Notes: generated by a model from the sequence alone, not told the origin. 64,000 nt of DNA from Actinoallomurus liliacearum (GCF_039542035.1 NZ_BAABHJ010000002.1:372001-436000); one strand, 5' to 3'; positions 42,557 through 50,593 are shown, counted from the first letter of the stretch. Program-made: numbers and translations.

Positions 42557-42962
42557 GGCGGCGCTCCGGGTCGATCCGACGGCGTTCCGGCTCCTCGGCA
42601 CGGCGGCGCTCCGCCTCCGAACGCGGCTCCTCGTACGGCGCCTCCACGGCCCGCCGGCCCTCCTCCAGGTCGGCGACCCGCTCCCGCAGCCGGCGGTTCT
42701 CCTCTTCCAGGCCGTGCCGGTCCCCGGTCAGCCACGGGTCGTGCTCCCACCAGTCGATCCCCAGCTCGCGCGCGGTCTCCACCGACACGATCAGCAGCCG
42801 CAGCTTGATGGTGAGCAGCTCGATGTCGAGGAGGTTCACCTGGATGTCGCCGGCGATCACGATGCCCTTGTCCAGGACGCGTTCCAGGATGTCGCCGAGG
42901 TTGGTCGCCTCGCGCCCGCCGCTCGGCCCGGCCCCGTACGGGGTGACGTACCCGCCGGTCAT
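42549..42962 (-). CDS. gvpJ: Gas vesicle protein GvpJ (GvpA/J family, long tail)
   Basis: 137 aa. GvpA-like core: NLGDILERVLDKGIVIAGDIQVNLLDIELLTIKLRLLIVSVETARELGIDWW. A C-terminal segment of about 70 aa is strongly charged (HGLEEENRRLRERVADLEEGRRAVEAP...) and predicted coiled-coil. ATGA overlap with gvpO. In other gvp systems GvpJ forms tips or the junction of the vesicle. Confidence 0.9.
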   Translation of the reverse strand: MTGGYVTPYGAGPSGGREATNLGDILERVLDKGIVIAGDIQVNLLDIELLTIKLRLLIVSVETARELGIDWWEHDPWLTGDRHGLEEENRRLRERVADLEEGRRAVEAPYEEPRSEAERRRAEEPERRRIDPERRRD

Positions 42963-43369
42963 GATGCCTCGCTGCGGCCGCGCGGGTACCGCTGGATCCG
43001 GCGGTACGCGACGAGGTCGCCCTCGTCGTCGACCTCGACCTCGTACAGCGCCAGCGTGTCCGAGGAGGAAGGGACGCGCCGGGCCTCGAGCAGTTCGACG
43101 CCGGCGACCCAGCCGTTGTCCGCCGGATGTATCGACACCACGCCCTCCGTGGCCTTGCCCGTGAGCGCGGTGATCTCACGGCGGGCGGCCTGCGCCGCTT
43201 CCGCCGCCGACAGCCGCCGGGACCCGGCCGGTGCCGCGCCCCGGCGCCCCGGCCGCGGTTCGTCCTCCTCGTAGTCCTCGGCCTCGTACTCGGCGTCGTA
43301 GTCCTCGTCCACGTCGTCATCGAGCCGCCCGCGCGCGCGTTCCGGCCGGTCTCTGCGGCTGACGGACAC
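42959..43369 (-). CDS. gvpO: Gas vesicle protein GvpO
   Basis: 136 aa from GTG 43369 with AAGGGAG upstream. The first 55 residues are acidic and disordered (DDDVDEDYDAEYEAEDYEED). The conserved GvpO domain follows: AAQAARREITALTGKATEGVVSIHPADNGWVAGVELLEARRVPSSSDTLALYEVEVDDEGDLVAYRRIQRY. Required for gas vesicle formation in haloarchaea; general in actinobacterial clusters. Confidence 0.9.
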   Translation of the reverse strand: MSVSRRDRPERARGRLDDDVDEDYDAEYEAEDYEEDEPRPGRRGAAPAGSRRLSAAEAAQAARREITALTGKATEGVVSIHPADNGWVAGVELLEARRVPSSSDTLALYEVEVDDEGDLVAYRRIQRYPRGRSEAS

Positions 43370-43403
43370 GGTTTCTCCCTTCCGGCGGGGCGGCCGGAAC
43401 CCG

Positions 43404-43646
43404 CTACGGGGCGCCGGTGGCCGGACCGCCGATCAGTCGGCCGAGGATCTCCTGCTGGGCCTCGGCCTCTTCCTCCTCCGAGATGAGACCGGCCTGCCGC
43501 CGCCGCTCGATCTCTTCCAGCTGCGCGCGGATCGCCGTCGGGCTGTTGAGCTGCTGCTCGACCTGCTGCTCGATGAGCTCGCCCAGCTTGATCACGCCCT
43601 GCACCGGGAGGAACGGCAACGTGAGGATCGATGAGACCAGGCCCAT
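43404..43646 (-). CDS. gvpG: Gas vesicle protein GvpG
   Basis: 80 aa. Typical GvpG: MGLVSSILTLPFLPVQGVIKLGELI then the acidic amphipathic helix RAQLEEIERRRQAGLISEEEEAEAQQEILGRLI. Begins 3 bp after gvpF. Assembly factor. Confidence 0.9.
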   Translation of the reverse strand: MGLVSSILTLPFLPVQGVIKLGELIEQQVEQQLNSPTAIRAQLEEIERRRQAGLISEEEEAEAQQEILGRLIGGPATGAP

Positions 43647-43649
43647 GGC

Positions 43650-44435
43650 TCAGCCTCCCGGTCTGGGCGTGATGACGAAGTCGTACGGCGCCATCGGGCC
43701 GAGCAGACGGACACCGGCCCGCCCGTGCCACACTTCGGCGATCTTCGCCACCGCCTTCTCGAACTCCGCCCGCCGGTCGGTCTCGACGAGGAAGGCCACC
43801 TGGGCGGCGTCCTGCGGGTGCGTCGGCCGCCGGCGAACGCTCGCCTGCGAGTACTCCGACAGCGCCTGGCACACCCACTGGGTGTCGGCGTCGCGCTTGG
43901 CGGAGATGGCCTGGTTGATGAACTCGCCGAGCCGGATCCGGGCGTCACGGGTGAGCTCCTCGGGACGGCCTTGGATCTGCTCCAGCAGGCGCGTCGCGTC
44001 CGGGTTCTCCGAAATGATCTCCCGGAGCACGGCCTGCTCCTCGTAGCGGCTCTTCAGGGTGTACTCGACCCGCCCCTCGATCTCGTCCAGCGCCGCGAGG
44101 AACTGATCGTGGTTGGCGGCCAGCAGCTCCTGCTCCACCGCCTCCCGGCTCGCGAGGACCGCGCCGAACCTCATCGGGAGCACGGGGACCTCCACGGCGG
44201 CGTCGTCCAGGAGCCGCTCGTGCGCGGTGAGGTCCTCCGGCCGGCCGATCGGCCCGCCCAGGTCGATCTCGCTGACGAGTGCCGCGATGTCCCCGTGCCG
44301 CACGAGGTCGACGTCGCCGTCCCGCAGTCCGCGGGCGTCGGGGGTCAGCTCCACGTCACCCGGCAGGATGCCGTAGACGTAGCAGCCGACGTTCCGGGTC
44401 TGCTGGGCCTCGCGGGCCTGTCCAGGCGCCGTCAT
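43650..44435 (-). CDS. gvpF: Gas vesicle protein GvpF (GvpF/L family)
   Basis: 261 aa from ATG 44435. GvpF/L family: VGCYVYGILPGD at the N-terminus, AALVSEIDL, VEVPVLPMRFGAVLAS, and C-terminal VRLLGPMAPYDFV. Begins 1 bp after gvpA and ends 3 bp before gvpG. It binds GvpA in other systems and helps its addition to the growing wall. Confidence 0.92.
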   Translation of the reverse strand: MTAPGQAREAQQTRNVGCYVYGILPGDVELTPDARGLRDGDVDLVRHGDIAALVSEIDLGGPIGRPEDLTAHERLLDDAAVEVPVLPMRFGAVLASREAVEQELLAANHDQFLAALDEIEGRVEYTLKSRYEEQAVLREIISENPDATRLLEQIQGRPEELTRDARIRLGEFINQAISAKRDADTQWVCQALSEYSQASVRRRPTHPQDAAQVAFLVETDRRAEFEKAVAKIAEVWHGRAGVRLLGPMAPYDFVITPRPGG

Positions 44436-44436
44436 C

Positions 44437-44835
44437 TCACTCCTCCCCCGGCCGGCGGCGCCGACGTGGGGCCCGCTCGGCGTCGTCCATGCCCACGAAC
44501 TCGCGGAGCTTCTCGCCGACACCCTCGATGGCGCCGCGGGTCTTGTACTTCGCGCCGCCCTCCTGCAGTCCCTTCATCAGACCTGGGAGGCCCTGCTCCT
44601 CGGTCTGCGTCAGGTCCAGGCGGTTGGCCGCCTCGGCGAACTGCAGATACGTATCGACGCTGGCGACGACGATCCGCGCGTCGATGGCCAGCACCTCGAT
44701 GCCGACCAGCGACACCCGGACGTAGGCGTCGATGACCAGCCCCTTGTCCAGGATCGTGTCGATGACGTCGGCCAGGCCGCCGCCCGATGGGCGTCCGAGC
44801 CCCCCTCCGCCCGCCGGCTGTACTGCCGTGGTCAT
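44437..44835 (-). CDS. gvpA: Major gas vesicle structural protein GvpA
   Basis: 132 aa. The core GLADVIDTILDKGLVIDAYVRVSLVGIEVLAIDARIVVASVDTYLQFAEAANRLDL is the canonical GvpA strand-turn-strand-helix wall monomer. The N-terminus has a Gly/Pro-rich extension (about 18 aa), and the C-terminal tail of about 55 aa is longer than in cyanobacterial GvpA. It forms the hydrophobic shell of the gas vesicle. Preceded by gvpZ with a 27-bp gap. Confidence 0.93.
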   Translation of the reverse strand: MTTAVQPAGGGGLGRPSGGGLADVIDTILDKGLVIDAYVRVSLVGIEVLAIDARIVVASVDTYLQFAEAANRLDLTQTEEQGLPGLMKGLQEGGAKYKTRGAIEGVGEKLREFVGMDDAERAPRRRRRPGEE

Positions 44836-44862
44836 GGTTCCCCCCCCGTGGTCGCGTCAGTG

Positions 44863-46161
44863 TCACCTGCGGCGCTCGCGGCGTGCCGAGCGCTCGGACC
44901 GGTCCCCCCGCCCGGTGTCGCCGCTCCGTCTCTCGGAGGTCACGGGCTCGCGGCGCCTGTGCTCCTCTTCCTCGCCGGGTTCCGCCTCTTCGGACTCGTA
45001 CTCGGCCTCCTCCTCGCCCTCGTACTCCTCCGCGTACTCGCCTTCCCGCTCGCGCTCCGGCTCCTCCTCGGGCCCGGCCCTCTCCGTCCGGCCCTCGGCC
45101 TCCTCCCGTTCGCGCACGGCGGTCTCGTGGTCCTTGACGACCTCACCGTCACGGATCTCGCCACGCCATCCCTCGATCTCGTCGGGGCGCAGGATCGCCT
45201 GGGTCATGACGTGCCGCCGGAAGTGCTTGAACTCCAGGCGCGCGCGGCGGCCCTGGGCGCGCCAGAGGTTCCCGGTGTGCTCGAACAACCCTTGCGGGTG
45301 GTACTCCAGCACCAGCGCGATGCGGGTCAGGTCGGGCCCGATCTCGCTGAAGGCCACGGCGCCGTCGACATAGCCCTTCGGCCCCCGGGACCGCCAGACG
45401 ATCCGCTTGTCGGGGATCTGCTCGATGATGGTCGACTCCCAGGTGCGGTGCGACCAGAAGACCTGTGCCTTCCACCGGACCTTCTCGTCTGACTCCTGGT
45501 GGACGTCCTCGACCTTCTTGGTGAACGACGGGAAGTCCTCGAACTGCGTCCACTGGTTGTAGACGAGCTGGAGCGGCGCGCCGACGTCGAGGGTCTCGAC
45601 GATGTTGGTGACCTTGAGCTTCTTGCCCTTGCCGCCCTTGCCGCCCCCGCGCAGCTTCTGCTCCAACTTCGTCTTGGCGTACGCCTTGACGGCGGCGAAG
45701 CCGGGAGCAATCCGCTCTCTCAGCGATCCCTCTTTCCCGCCTCCGGTCAGGGCGGACAGCACCCCGCCGCCTGCGCCTTTGGCCAGGCCGGACAGCAGGC
45801 CGCCGCCCTCGCCCTTGGCCAGGCCGGACAGCAGGCGACCGCCTCCGCGCTTGGCCAGGCCGGACAGCAGGCCCCCGCCACCGCGCTTGGACAGACCGGA
45901 CACCAGCCCCCCGCCGGCGCCTCCCGTCAGGGCGGACAGCAGCCCGCCCTCGCCGTGCTCGGAGTAGTCGCCGAGCCGGTCCGCGGTTCCCGAGATCCGC
46001 TCGAGCAGCCGCATCGCGGCCCGTGTGCCCATGGCGGTGGCCAGATTCTGCAGCTCGCCGAGCAACCGGTCGGCGTGCAGGTCCTTCAGCAGGTCACCGC
46101 CGGGAAGCTGCTCGGCGGTCTGCTTCAGCGGATCGGTCACCGAGCGCGTCGACTCCGTCAT
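44863..46161 (-). CDS. gvpZ: Gas vesicle cluster SRPBCC protein (GvpZ-type) with Gly-rich repeats
   Basis: 432 aa. Residues 72-144 are six tandem copies of a roughly 12-aa Gly/Leu-rich repeat (GLLSGLAKRGGG type). Residues about 180-315 are an SRPBCC/cyclase-dehydrase domain (NIVETLDVGAPLQLVYNQWTQFEDFPSF...VRWKAQVFWSHRTWESTIIEQIPDKRIVWRS). The tail of about 100 aa is Glu/Arg-rich. The name follows Streptomyces usage for the SRPBCC gene in gvp clusters. Role unknown; the repeats could associate with the vesicle surface (inference). Confidence 0.85.
   Translation of the reverse strand: MTESTRSVTDPLKQTAEQLPGGDLLKDLHADRLLGELQNLATAMGTRAAMRLLERISGTADRLGDYSEHGEGGLLSALTGGAGGGLVSGLSKRGGGGLLSGLAKRGGGRLLSGLAKGEGGGLLSGLAKGAGGGVLSALTGGGKEGSLRERIAPGFAAVKAYAKTKLEQKLRGGGKGGKGKKLKVTNIVETLDVGAPLQLVYNQWTQFEDFPSFTKKVEDVHQESDEKVRWKAQVFWSHRTWESTIIEQIPDKRIVWRSRGPKGYVDGAVAFSEIGPDLTRIALVLEYHPQGLFEHTGNLWRAQGRRARLEFKHFRRHVMTQAILRPDEIEGWRGEIRDGEVVKDHETAVREREEAEGRTERAGPEEEPEREREGEYAEEYEGEEEAEYESEEAEPGEEEEHRRREPVTSERRSGDTGRGDRSERSARRERRR
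45730..45948 (-). repeat. Roughly 36-bp tandem repeats inside gvpZ
   Basis: On the plus strand CAGGCCGGACAGCAGGC and close variants recur about every 36 bp. They encode LSGL/LSAL-containing 12-aa units rich in Gly (residues 72-144 of the gvpZ product). Copies differ by point changes, and the number of units could vary between strains. Confidence 0.8.
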
Positions 46162-46167
46162 CGGCGC

Positions 46168-46872
46168 TCACCTCCGCGTCCGCCGGACGGGCGGCCGTCC
46201 CCGTCCGCTCAGCGGGGCCTCCCGCAGCGGCTGGTCGTCGGTCTCCTCGTCGTACTCGTCCTCCGGCTCCGCTCGGCGGGATGCCCGGCGCCGCACGCCG
46301 CGCGGCCGGTCGGGGATCTCATCCTCGGTGTACTCCTCGGCGGCGCTGGGCCGCTCCACGTCCTCTTCTTCAAGCTCCTCTGGAAGGTCCCGGGCCCGCG
46401 GCCGGCGACGGATGGCGGACGGTCTGCGCAGCGCGGCGGGCCGACGCCTCGGCCGTTCCTCGCGCTCCTCTTCGTAGCGCTCGTCCTCCTCGTAGCCGCC
46501 CCGCTCCTCGGCGGGCTCCTCCTTCTCCCGGGCGGCCTTCTCCCGGGCGGCGCCGGGCGTAGGCGGCCGCAGGAAAGATTCGGTCCGTCGCTGAAGACGG
46601 TCGCTGAGCGCGTCGATCTGACTGCTGGCGGCGGTGACGGCCGCCGCCTTGCCGACCTCTACGAGACGGCCGCGAACGGTGTCGGTCAGGTTCTTCAGCT
46701 CGGGAGAGGTGTTCAGGAGTTTGCTGCCCTGTTTGACCAGGTTCGCCGGGTTCTTGGCGATACGCCCGGAGGCGCCGGCCGCGGCGAGCGTCAGCGCGAG
46801 CCTCATCTTGCGCCTGCGGCCCATCAGGTAACCCGCGCCGACGGCGAGGGCGATCCGCAGTCCGTCCTTCAT
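46168..46872 (-). CDS. gvpY: Gas vesicle cluster protein GvpY-type (charged, TM-anchored)
   Basis: 234 aa from ATG 46872 after AGGGGGA. The hydrophobic N-terminal segment LRIALAVGAGYLMGRRRKMRLALTLAAAGASG is followed by a helix. The C-terminal half is extremely Glu/Arg-rich (EEPAEERGGYEEDERYEEEREERPRRRP). Homologues in actinobacterial gvp clusters are often labelled 'DNA primase', which I consider an artefact of low complexity. First gene of the operon; the gvpZ start is 6 bp from its stop. Confidence 0.75.
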   Translation of the reverse strand: MKDGLRIALAVGAGYLMGRRRKMRLALTLAAAGASGRIAKNPANLVKQGSKLLNTSPELKNLTDTVRGRLVEVGKAAAVTAASSQIDALSDRLQRRTESFLRPPTPGAAREKAAREKEEPAEERGGYEEDERYEEEREERPRRRPAALRRPSAIRRRPRARDLPEELEEEDVERPSAAEEYTEDEIPDRPRGVRRRASRRAEPEDEYDEETDDQPLREAPLSGRGRPPVRRTRR

Positions 46873-47181
46873 GATCGTGTCCCCCTTAGCGCCCGCAGCC
46901 CGAGCGGGTGCCGTGCCCCCATCCGCCCTGACCGACCGTCGGCGTCGGCCGCCCCTACTGCCGATATCGCCGACATCCAGCGTAAAAACGATCAATACGT
47001 AGGTCTGTACAGATCGCCCTACCCTCCGCGTCGTCTGCAAAACCCGCCTGCGTGTGGCCCGGGTAACGGCGGGTACGGCGCAAAGTGAGGCGGTTTGCGG
47101 CGATCGGGGGATCACCGCGCCAACGGAACCGGACATTGGACGCCGGCGAAGGCGCCCATACTGACAAATACGGGGATTGTC
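46873..47181. promoter_or_regulatory. Divergent promoter region between the gvp operon and the hsp20 gene
   Basis: 309 bp. Relatively AT-rich around 46970-47020 (AAAAACGATCAATACG), the likely gvp promoter side. On the plus strand GTGT (47052-47055), 15 bp, GGGTAC (47071-47076) matches the SigB-type stress promoter pattern GNNT-N15-GGGTAY, about 105 bp before the hsp20 start. The match is suggestive only. Confidence 0.4.
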
Positions 47182-47787
47182 ATGACTATGCCGATGAGGC
47201 GGCGAGCCAGGGGCGGTCGGCTGCACGGGATGGAGCCGACCGGACTGCTGCACCGGGATCCCTTCGCGGACGTTCAGGAACTGCTCAACCGGATGACCGG
47301 GCTCATCCACGCGCCGATGGAGGCCGAGGCCGCGCGTCCGTGGGTACCGGTGGCGGAGATCGACGAGACCGACGAGGGCTACGTCGCCCGGCTCGAGTTG
47401 CCGGGCATCATGCCGGACGAGATCGACGTCGGCATCCGTGGCCGCGAGCTCTGCGTCAACGGAGAGGTCCGGGAGGAGACCGAGGGATCGAACGCGCTGC
47501 GCGTACGGGTCGGGCGGTTCCACTACCACACCTCGCTCCCATCCGACGTCGACGCGGACAACGTCGAGGCGAGCCTGGAAGAGGGAGTGCTGACCCTGCG
47601 CATCCCGAAGGCGCAGCGAGCCCACGGGCACCACATCCCGATCACGGGCGGACGCCCCACGGAAATGCCGACCGGCGGCACGGAGACCACCGGCATGCCC
47701 GCCGAAGGACAGGCGACCGGGATGCCGGGTGGCGGGATGCCCCCGTCCGGGGGCATCCCGAGTGAGGGGATCCGGCCCGAGCGCTGA
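47182..47787 (+). CDS. Hsp20/alpha-crystallin-family chaperone, GvpH-like
   Basis: 201 aa. The alpha-crystallin core spans residues about 50-140 (PWVPVAEIDETDEGYVARLELPGIMPDEIDVGIRGRELCVNGEV...FHYHTSLPSDVDADNVEASLEEGVLTLRIPKAQ). The tail is Gly/Met/Pro-rich (GMPAEGQATGMPGGGMPPSGGIPS). Many gvp clusters include an Hsp20 relative called GvpH that stabilises nascent vesicles; its position divergent from gvpY supports that role. ATG 47182 is preceded by GGGGA. Confidence 0.85.
   Translation: MTMPMRRRARGGRLHGMEPTGLLHRDPFADVQELLNRMTGLIHAPMEAEAARPWVPVAEIDETDEGYVARLELPGIMPDEIDVGIRGRELCVNGEVREETEGSNALRVRVGRFHYHTSLPSDVDADNVEASLEEGVLTLRIPKAQRAHGHHIPITGGRPTEMPTGGTETTGMPAEGQATGMPGGGMPPSGGIPSEGIRPER
47733..47760 (+). 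terminator. Perfect 12-bp hairpin inside the 3' end of hsp20
   Basis: CGGGATGCCCCC (47733-47744) pairs with GGGGGCATCCCG (47749-47760) around a 4-nt loop. It codes for part of the GMPPSGGIPS tail and ends 27 bp before the stop codon. It could act as an attenuator or mRNA-stability element; it is not a normal terminator position. Confidence 0.35.
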
Positions 47788-47796
47788 GGAGCGCCG

Positions 47797-47955
47797 GGCG
47801 TAGCGTCGAAGGGACGGCAGGCCACAGGCCATGGCCACGGCGCGCCGCCGGCCGACGACGCCACCGTCATCCTCGCCGAGTGGCGGCCCGCGACCCTTGG
47901 TGGCTCCATCCAGATGCTGCCGCAGACCCTGCCCGTGCAGCGTCCCGACCGTTAG
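47797..47955 (+). pseudogene. Possible C-terminal remnant of a PP2C/SpoIIE-type phosphatase
   Basis: In the same frame as hsp20 but after its stop, the reading HGHGAPPADDATVILAEWRP continues ATLGGSIQMLPQTLPVQRPDR and ends at TAG 47953-47955. The DDATV-(I/V)-L-x-E-W pattern is typical of the end of actinobacterial SpoIIE-like phosphatases. No catalytic part is present upstream, so only a fragment of about 50 aa survives. Confidence 0.35.
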
Positions 47956-48077
47956 CCGTCGAAGACCCGAGCATCGGCGGCGGCAAGGTCAAGATTCGGT
48001 GCGGAGCGGCTCCCGGTTGCCACGTGCCCGGCTGTCGAGCCGGATGACGTGGCGCGGGCTGTCGGACCCTGGTGGGC

Positions 48078-50156
48078 ATGAAGATCGAGGATCTGCCGCG
48101 GTCCGGCGCGAGGATGCCTGCCGTCCGCGTATCGCCGTCGTGGGGTCGCCGGGCGGTGGTCGGTGGCGTGGGACTCGTCGCGGCCGCGTTGCTCGTCTGG
48201 GAGTTCTCCCGGCCGCACGCCCTGGTCGGAATGCACCAGCTCAACTCCTACAACGACGGCGTCTATTTCGGCGCGGCATTGCGGCTGGTCGGCGGAAGGC
48301 TTCCCTATCGAGACTTCACCTTGCTGCATCCGCCGGGTCTGCCGCTGATGTTGGCGCCTGTCGCGGCCTTGGCCGATATGGTCGGCGAACAGGTGGCCAT
48401 GGCGATCGCCCGCGTGCTGACGGCCGTGATGGCGGTGGGAGTCGCCGTGCTCGGCACGCTGCTCGTGCGGTATCGCGGGCGTGTCGCGATGATGACAACA
48501 GGCGTGGCGCTGGCGTGTTCTCCGCTGACCTTCGATGCCGCCAACACCGTCGAACTCGAGGCCTATCACGTCGTGTTCTGCCTCCTCGGCGCACTCGCCC
48601 TGTTCGGCGGGACCGGCACTCTCACGTCAAGTCGCCGCCGGACGTTCGCCGGTGGTCTGGCGTTCGGCTTCGCCTGTGCGGTGAAGATCTGGGCGGTGCT
48701 GCCGATCGCGGCCGTCCTGGCCGTCTACCTGGTCTTCCACCTGAGGGACGGGCGACGCGGACCGGTCCGGTGGCTGGTCGGCGGCATGGCGGCGGGGGCG
48801 GCTGTGCCCGTCGCCCCGTTCTTCGCCCTGACCCCCGGGAGATTCCTCCATGACCTGTTCTTCGTACAGCTCAGCCGGGGCACCTCGGGATGGGCGGGCG
48901 TGTCGATCATGGACCGGTTCTCGTGGATGACCGGCCTTGGCGGGATGCCCGGGTTGAACGCGGCAGCCGTCGTGGCCACCGGCGTGCTGGCGGCGCTGGC
49001 GGCGGCGGTCGTCGTCAGTTACGCCCTGGCCCGCGGCCGCGTCGCACTGGACTGGTTCATCCTCGCCGCCGCGATCGCGACGGTGGCCGGGCTGTGTGTT
49101 CCACGTCAGTTCTTCAACGGCTACGGCTACTTTCCCGGTGTCTTTCTCGCGATGCTCCTCGGCGTGGTCGTCGGCAGATTCGCGCGTGCGGTGACGATCA
49201 GCCACTTCGGCACGGAACGCAACGTGAAACTCCTGCGGCACACCGCGATGGCGACTCTCCTGATCGTCGCCTATGCCGCCGCCCTGACGCGGATCGGCTA
49301 CGCACGGAACTACACGGCCCACTTCGTCGACTCCGGGCGTGATCTCGCCTCCTACATTCGGCGAGGCTCGTGTGTGGTGTTCGACGGCGCCACCGCCCTG
49401 ATCGAGGCCGACCGTCTCACCACGAACCGACGTTGTCCCGCGACAGTGGACGTCTACGGGCAATGGCTCGCGGCCGACCCCGCCCACCCGCCGCCCTATG
49501 TCGGACCGTTCGAGCCACGGCTGGTACGGCAGTGGGAGACCGCCGTGCGGCAGGCCGACTACCTGTTCCTGGTGTCACCGCGGAGCAGCTTCGTGCCCTG
49601 GACCCCGCAGATGTTCTCTTACGTGTGGTCGCACTACACGCTGGTGTACACGGCGCCCGGCACCTTCCTCTTCCAGAAGACGACGGAACTGGATCCGAGA
49701 GGCCTCCCCCGCGACGCCGCGGATCGACTGGTCGGCGCGGGACACTCCGCCCAGGATGCCGGCGACACGGAGGACGCCCTGATCGACTACACGGCGGCGG
49801 CCCGCATCGCTCCCCGCAACGCGATTTCGCACTACAACAAGGGCGTGATCCTCCAGGGGATCGGTAGATCCACCGCGGCGGAGCTCGAGTACCTGAAGAC
49901 CCTGGCCGTCGATCCACGGTTCGGCAGTGCGCTCTACAACCTGGGCGTGCTGCTGGCCACGACCAGACCGGCGAAGGCGATCTCCTTCTACGAGAGGGAC
50001 CTACGAGTCGAGCCGCGCAACGCGGCGGCTCACCTCAACCTCGGCCTGTTGCTGGTCGGGCGAGGTGAGAGCGGCCTGGGCCGGAGGCACCTGCGCACGG
50101 CGATCCGCCTGAACCCGGAGTTCCGGAACCAGTTGCCCGCGGGGATCAGGCTCTGA
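48078..50156 (+). CDS. GT-C-like membrane glycosyltransferase with C-terminal TPR repeats
   Basis: 692 aa. About ten TM segments between residues 25 and 415. The first extracytoplasmic loop contains SYNDGVYFGAALRLVGGRLPYRDFTLLHPPG, the D-G/F-x-x-x-P-P-G element of actinobacterial GT-C (DUF2029/arabinosyl/mannosyl-transferase-like) proteins. Residues about 580-680 hold three TPR repeats (AVGAGHSAQDAGDTEDALIDYTAAARIAPRNAISHYNKGVIL...). TPRs fused to GT-C enzymes can tether partner proteins. Probable polyprenyl-phosphate-sugar-dependent transferase; acceptor unknown. ATG 48078 is preferred over GTG 48072. Confidence 0.75.
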   Translation: MKIEDLPRSGARMPAVRVSPSWGRRAVVGGVGLVAAALLVWEFSRPHALVGMHQLNSYNDGVYFGAALRLVGGRLPYRDFTLLHPPGLPLMLAPVAALADMVGEQVAMAIARVLTAVMAVGVAVLGTLLVRYRGRVAMMTTGVALACSPLTFDAANTVELEAYHVVFCLLGALALFGGTGTLTSSRRRTFAGGLAFGFACAVKIWAVLPIAAVLAVYLVFHLRDGRRGPVRWLVGGMAAGAAVPVAPFFALTPGRFLHDLFFVQLSRGTSGWAGVSIMDRFSWMTGLGGMPGLNAAAVVATGVLAALAAAVVVSYALARGRVALDWFILAAAIATVAGLCVPRQFFNGYGYFPGVFLAMLLGVVVGRFARAVTISHFGTERNVKLLRHTAMATLLIVAYAAALTRIGYARNYTAHFVDSGRDLASYIRRGSCVVFDGATALIEADRLTTNRRCPATVDVYGQWLAADPAHPPPYVGPFEPRLVRQWETAVRQADYLFLVSPRSSFVPWTPQMFSYVWSHYTLVYTAPGTFLFQKTTELDPRGLPRDAADRLVGAGHSAQDAGDTEDALIDYTAAARIAPRNAISHYNKGVILQGIGRSTAAELEYLKTLAVDPRFGSALYNLGVLLATTRPAKAISFYERDLRVEPRNAAAHLNLGLLLVGRGESGLGRRHLRTAIRLNPEFRNQLPAGIRL

Positions 50157-50175
50157 CGTCCGGCGGTCGGAACGA

Positions 50176-50221
50176 TCGACATTTCGTTATCCATGCGGAT
50201 AAGCTTATCCGCATGGATAAC
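50176..50221 (+). promoter_or_regulatory. Leaderless promoter covered by a 36-bp perfect palindrome
   Basis: 50186-50221 is an exact palindrome of two 18-bp halves. Each half is itself an operator with TTATCC/GGATAA arms: TTATCCATGCGGATAA at 50187-50202 and TTATCCGCATGGATAA at 50205-50220. A -35 box TCGACA (50176-50181), an 18-bp spacer and TAAGCT (50200-50205) place the transcription start at the ATG (50213) inside the second operator. Confidence 0.75.
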
Positions 50222-50593
50222 AAGTTGTACGCGTGGATCCGCGCCCTCTTCGTCACCGTCCTGGTCATCTCGATCGCCACTCTCGGCACCGCGGCGCTCA
50301 TCGGCGGCAGCGCCGCCGTGTGGATCCGCGGCACCATCGTCGTCGTGATCGCCGCCCTGCTCATCGCGCTGGCCAGGCGCAGCCGCCGTGGCAGTCGCGC
50401 CGCCTATCGGCGCATGCGGCTGATGTCCGCCGTCGCACCGGTGGCGATAGTGGTCATCGTCGCGCTTCCGCACGACGGCTTCCCGGCCTGGATGAAGGTC
50501 GAGCAGGCCGTCGTGGGTCTCCTGCTGGCGGTGGTCGCGGTTCTGGTGAGCCGCAAGGCCGTCCGCCGCGCCTACGCCGGGACCGACCACTAG
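50213..50593 (+). CDS. Small four-TM membrane protein, operon partner of a TetR regulator
   Basis: 126 aa with four hydrophobic helices (residues about 8-28, 33-52, 72-88, 98-112), joined by Arg-rich loops (ALARRSRRGSRAAYRRMR). No known family motif. Its ATG lies inside the second half of a 36-bp palindrome, so expression should be tightly repressed. The TetR gene begins 12 bp after its stop and is almost certainly co-transcribed and autoregulating. Confidence 0.7.
   Translation: MDNKLYAWIRALFVTVLVISIATLGTAALIGGSAAVWIRGTIVVVIAALLIALARRSRRGSRAAYRRMRLMSAVAPVAIVVIVALPHDGFPAWMKVEQAVVGLLLAVVAVLVSRKAVRRAYAGTDH

Noticed and set aside
46168..46872. Labelling the GvpY-type protein as a DNA primase
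   Set aside because: Only low-complexity Glu/Arg sequence is shared; no primase zinc finger or TOPRIM motif is visible.
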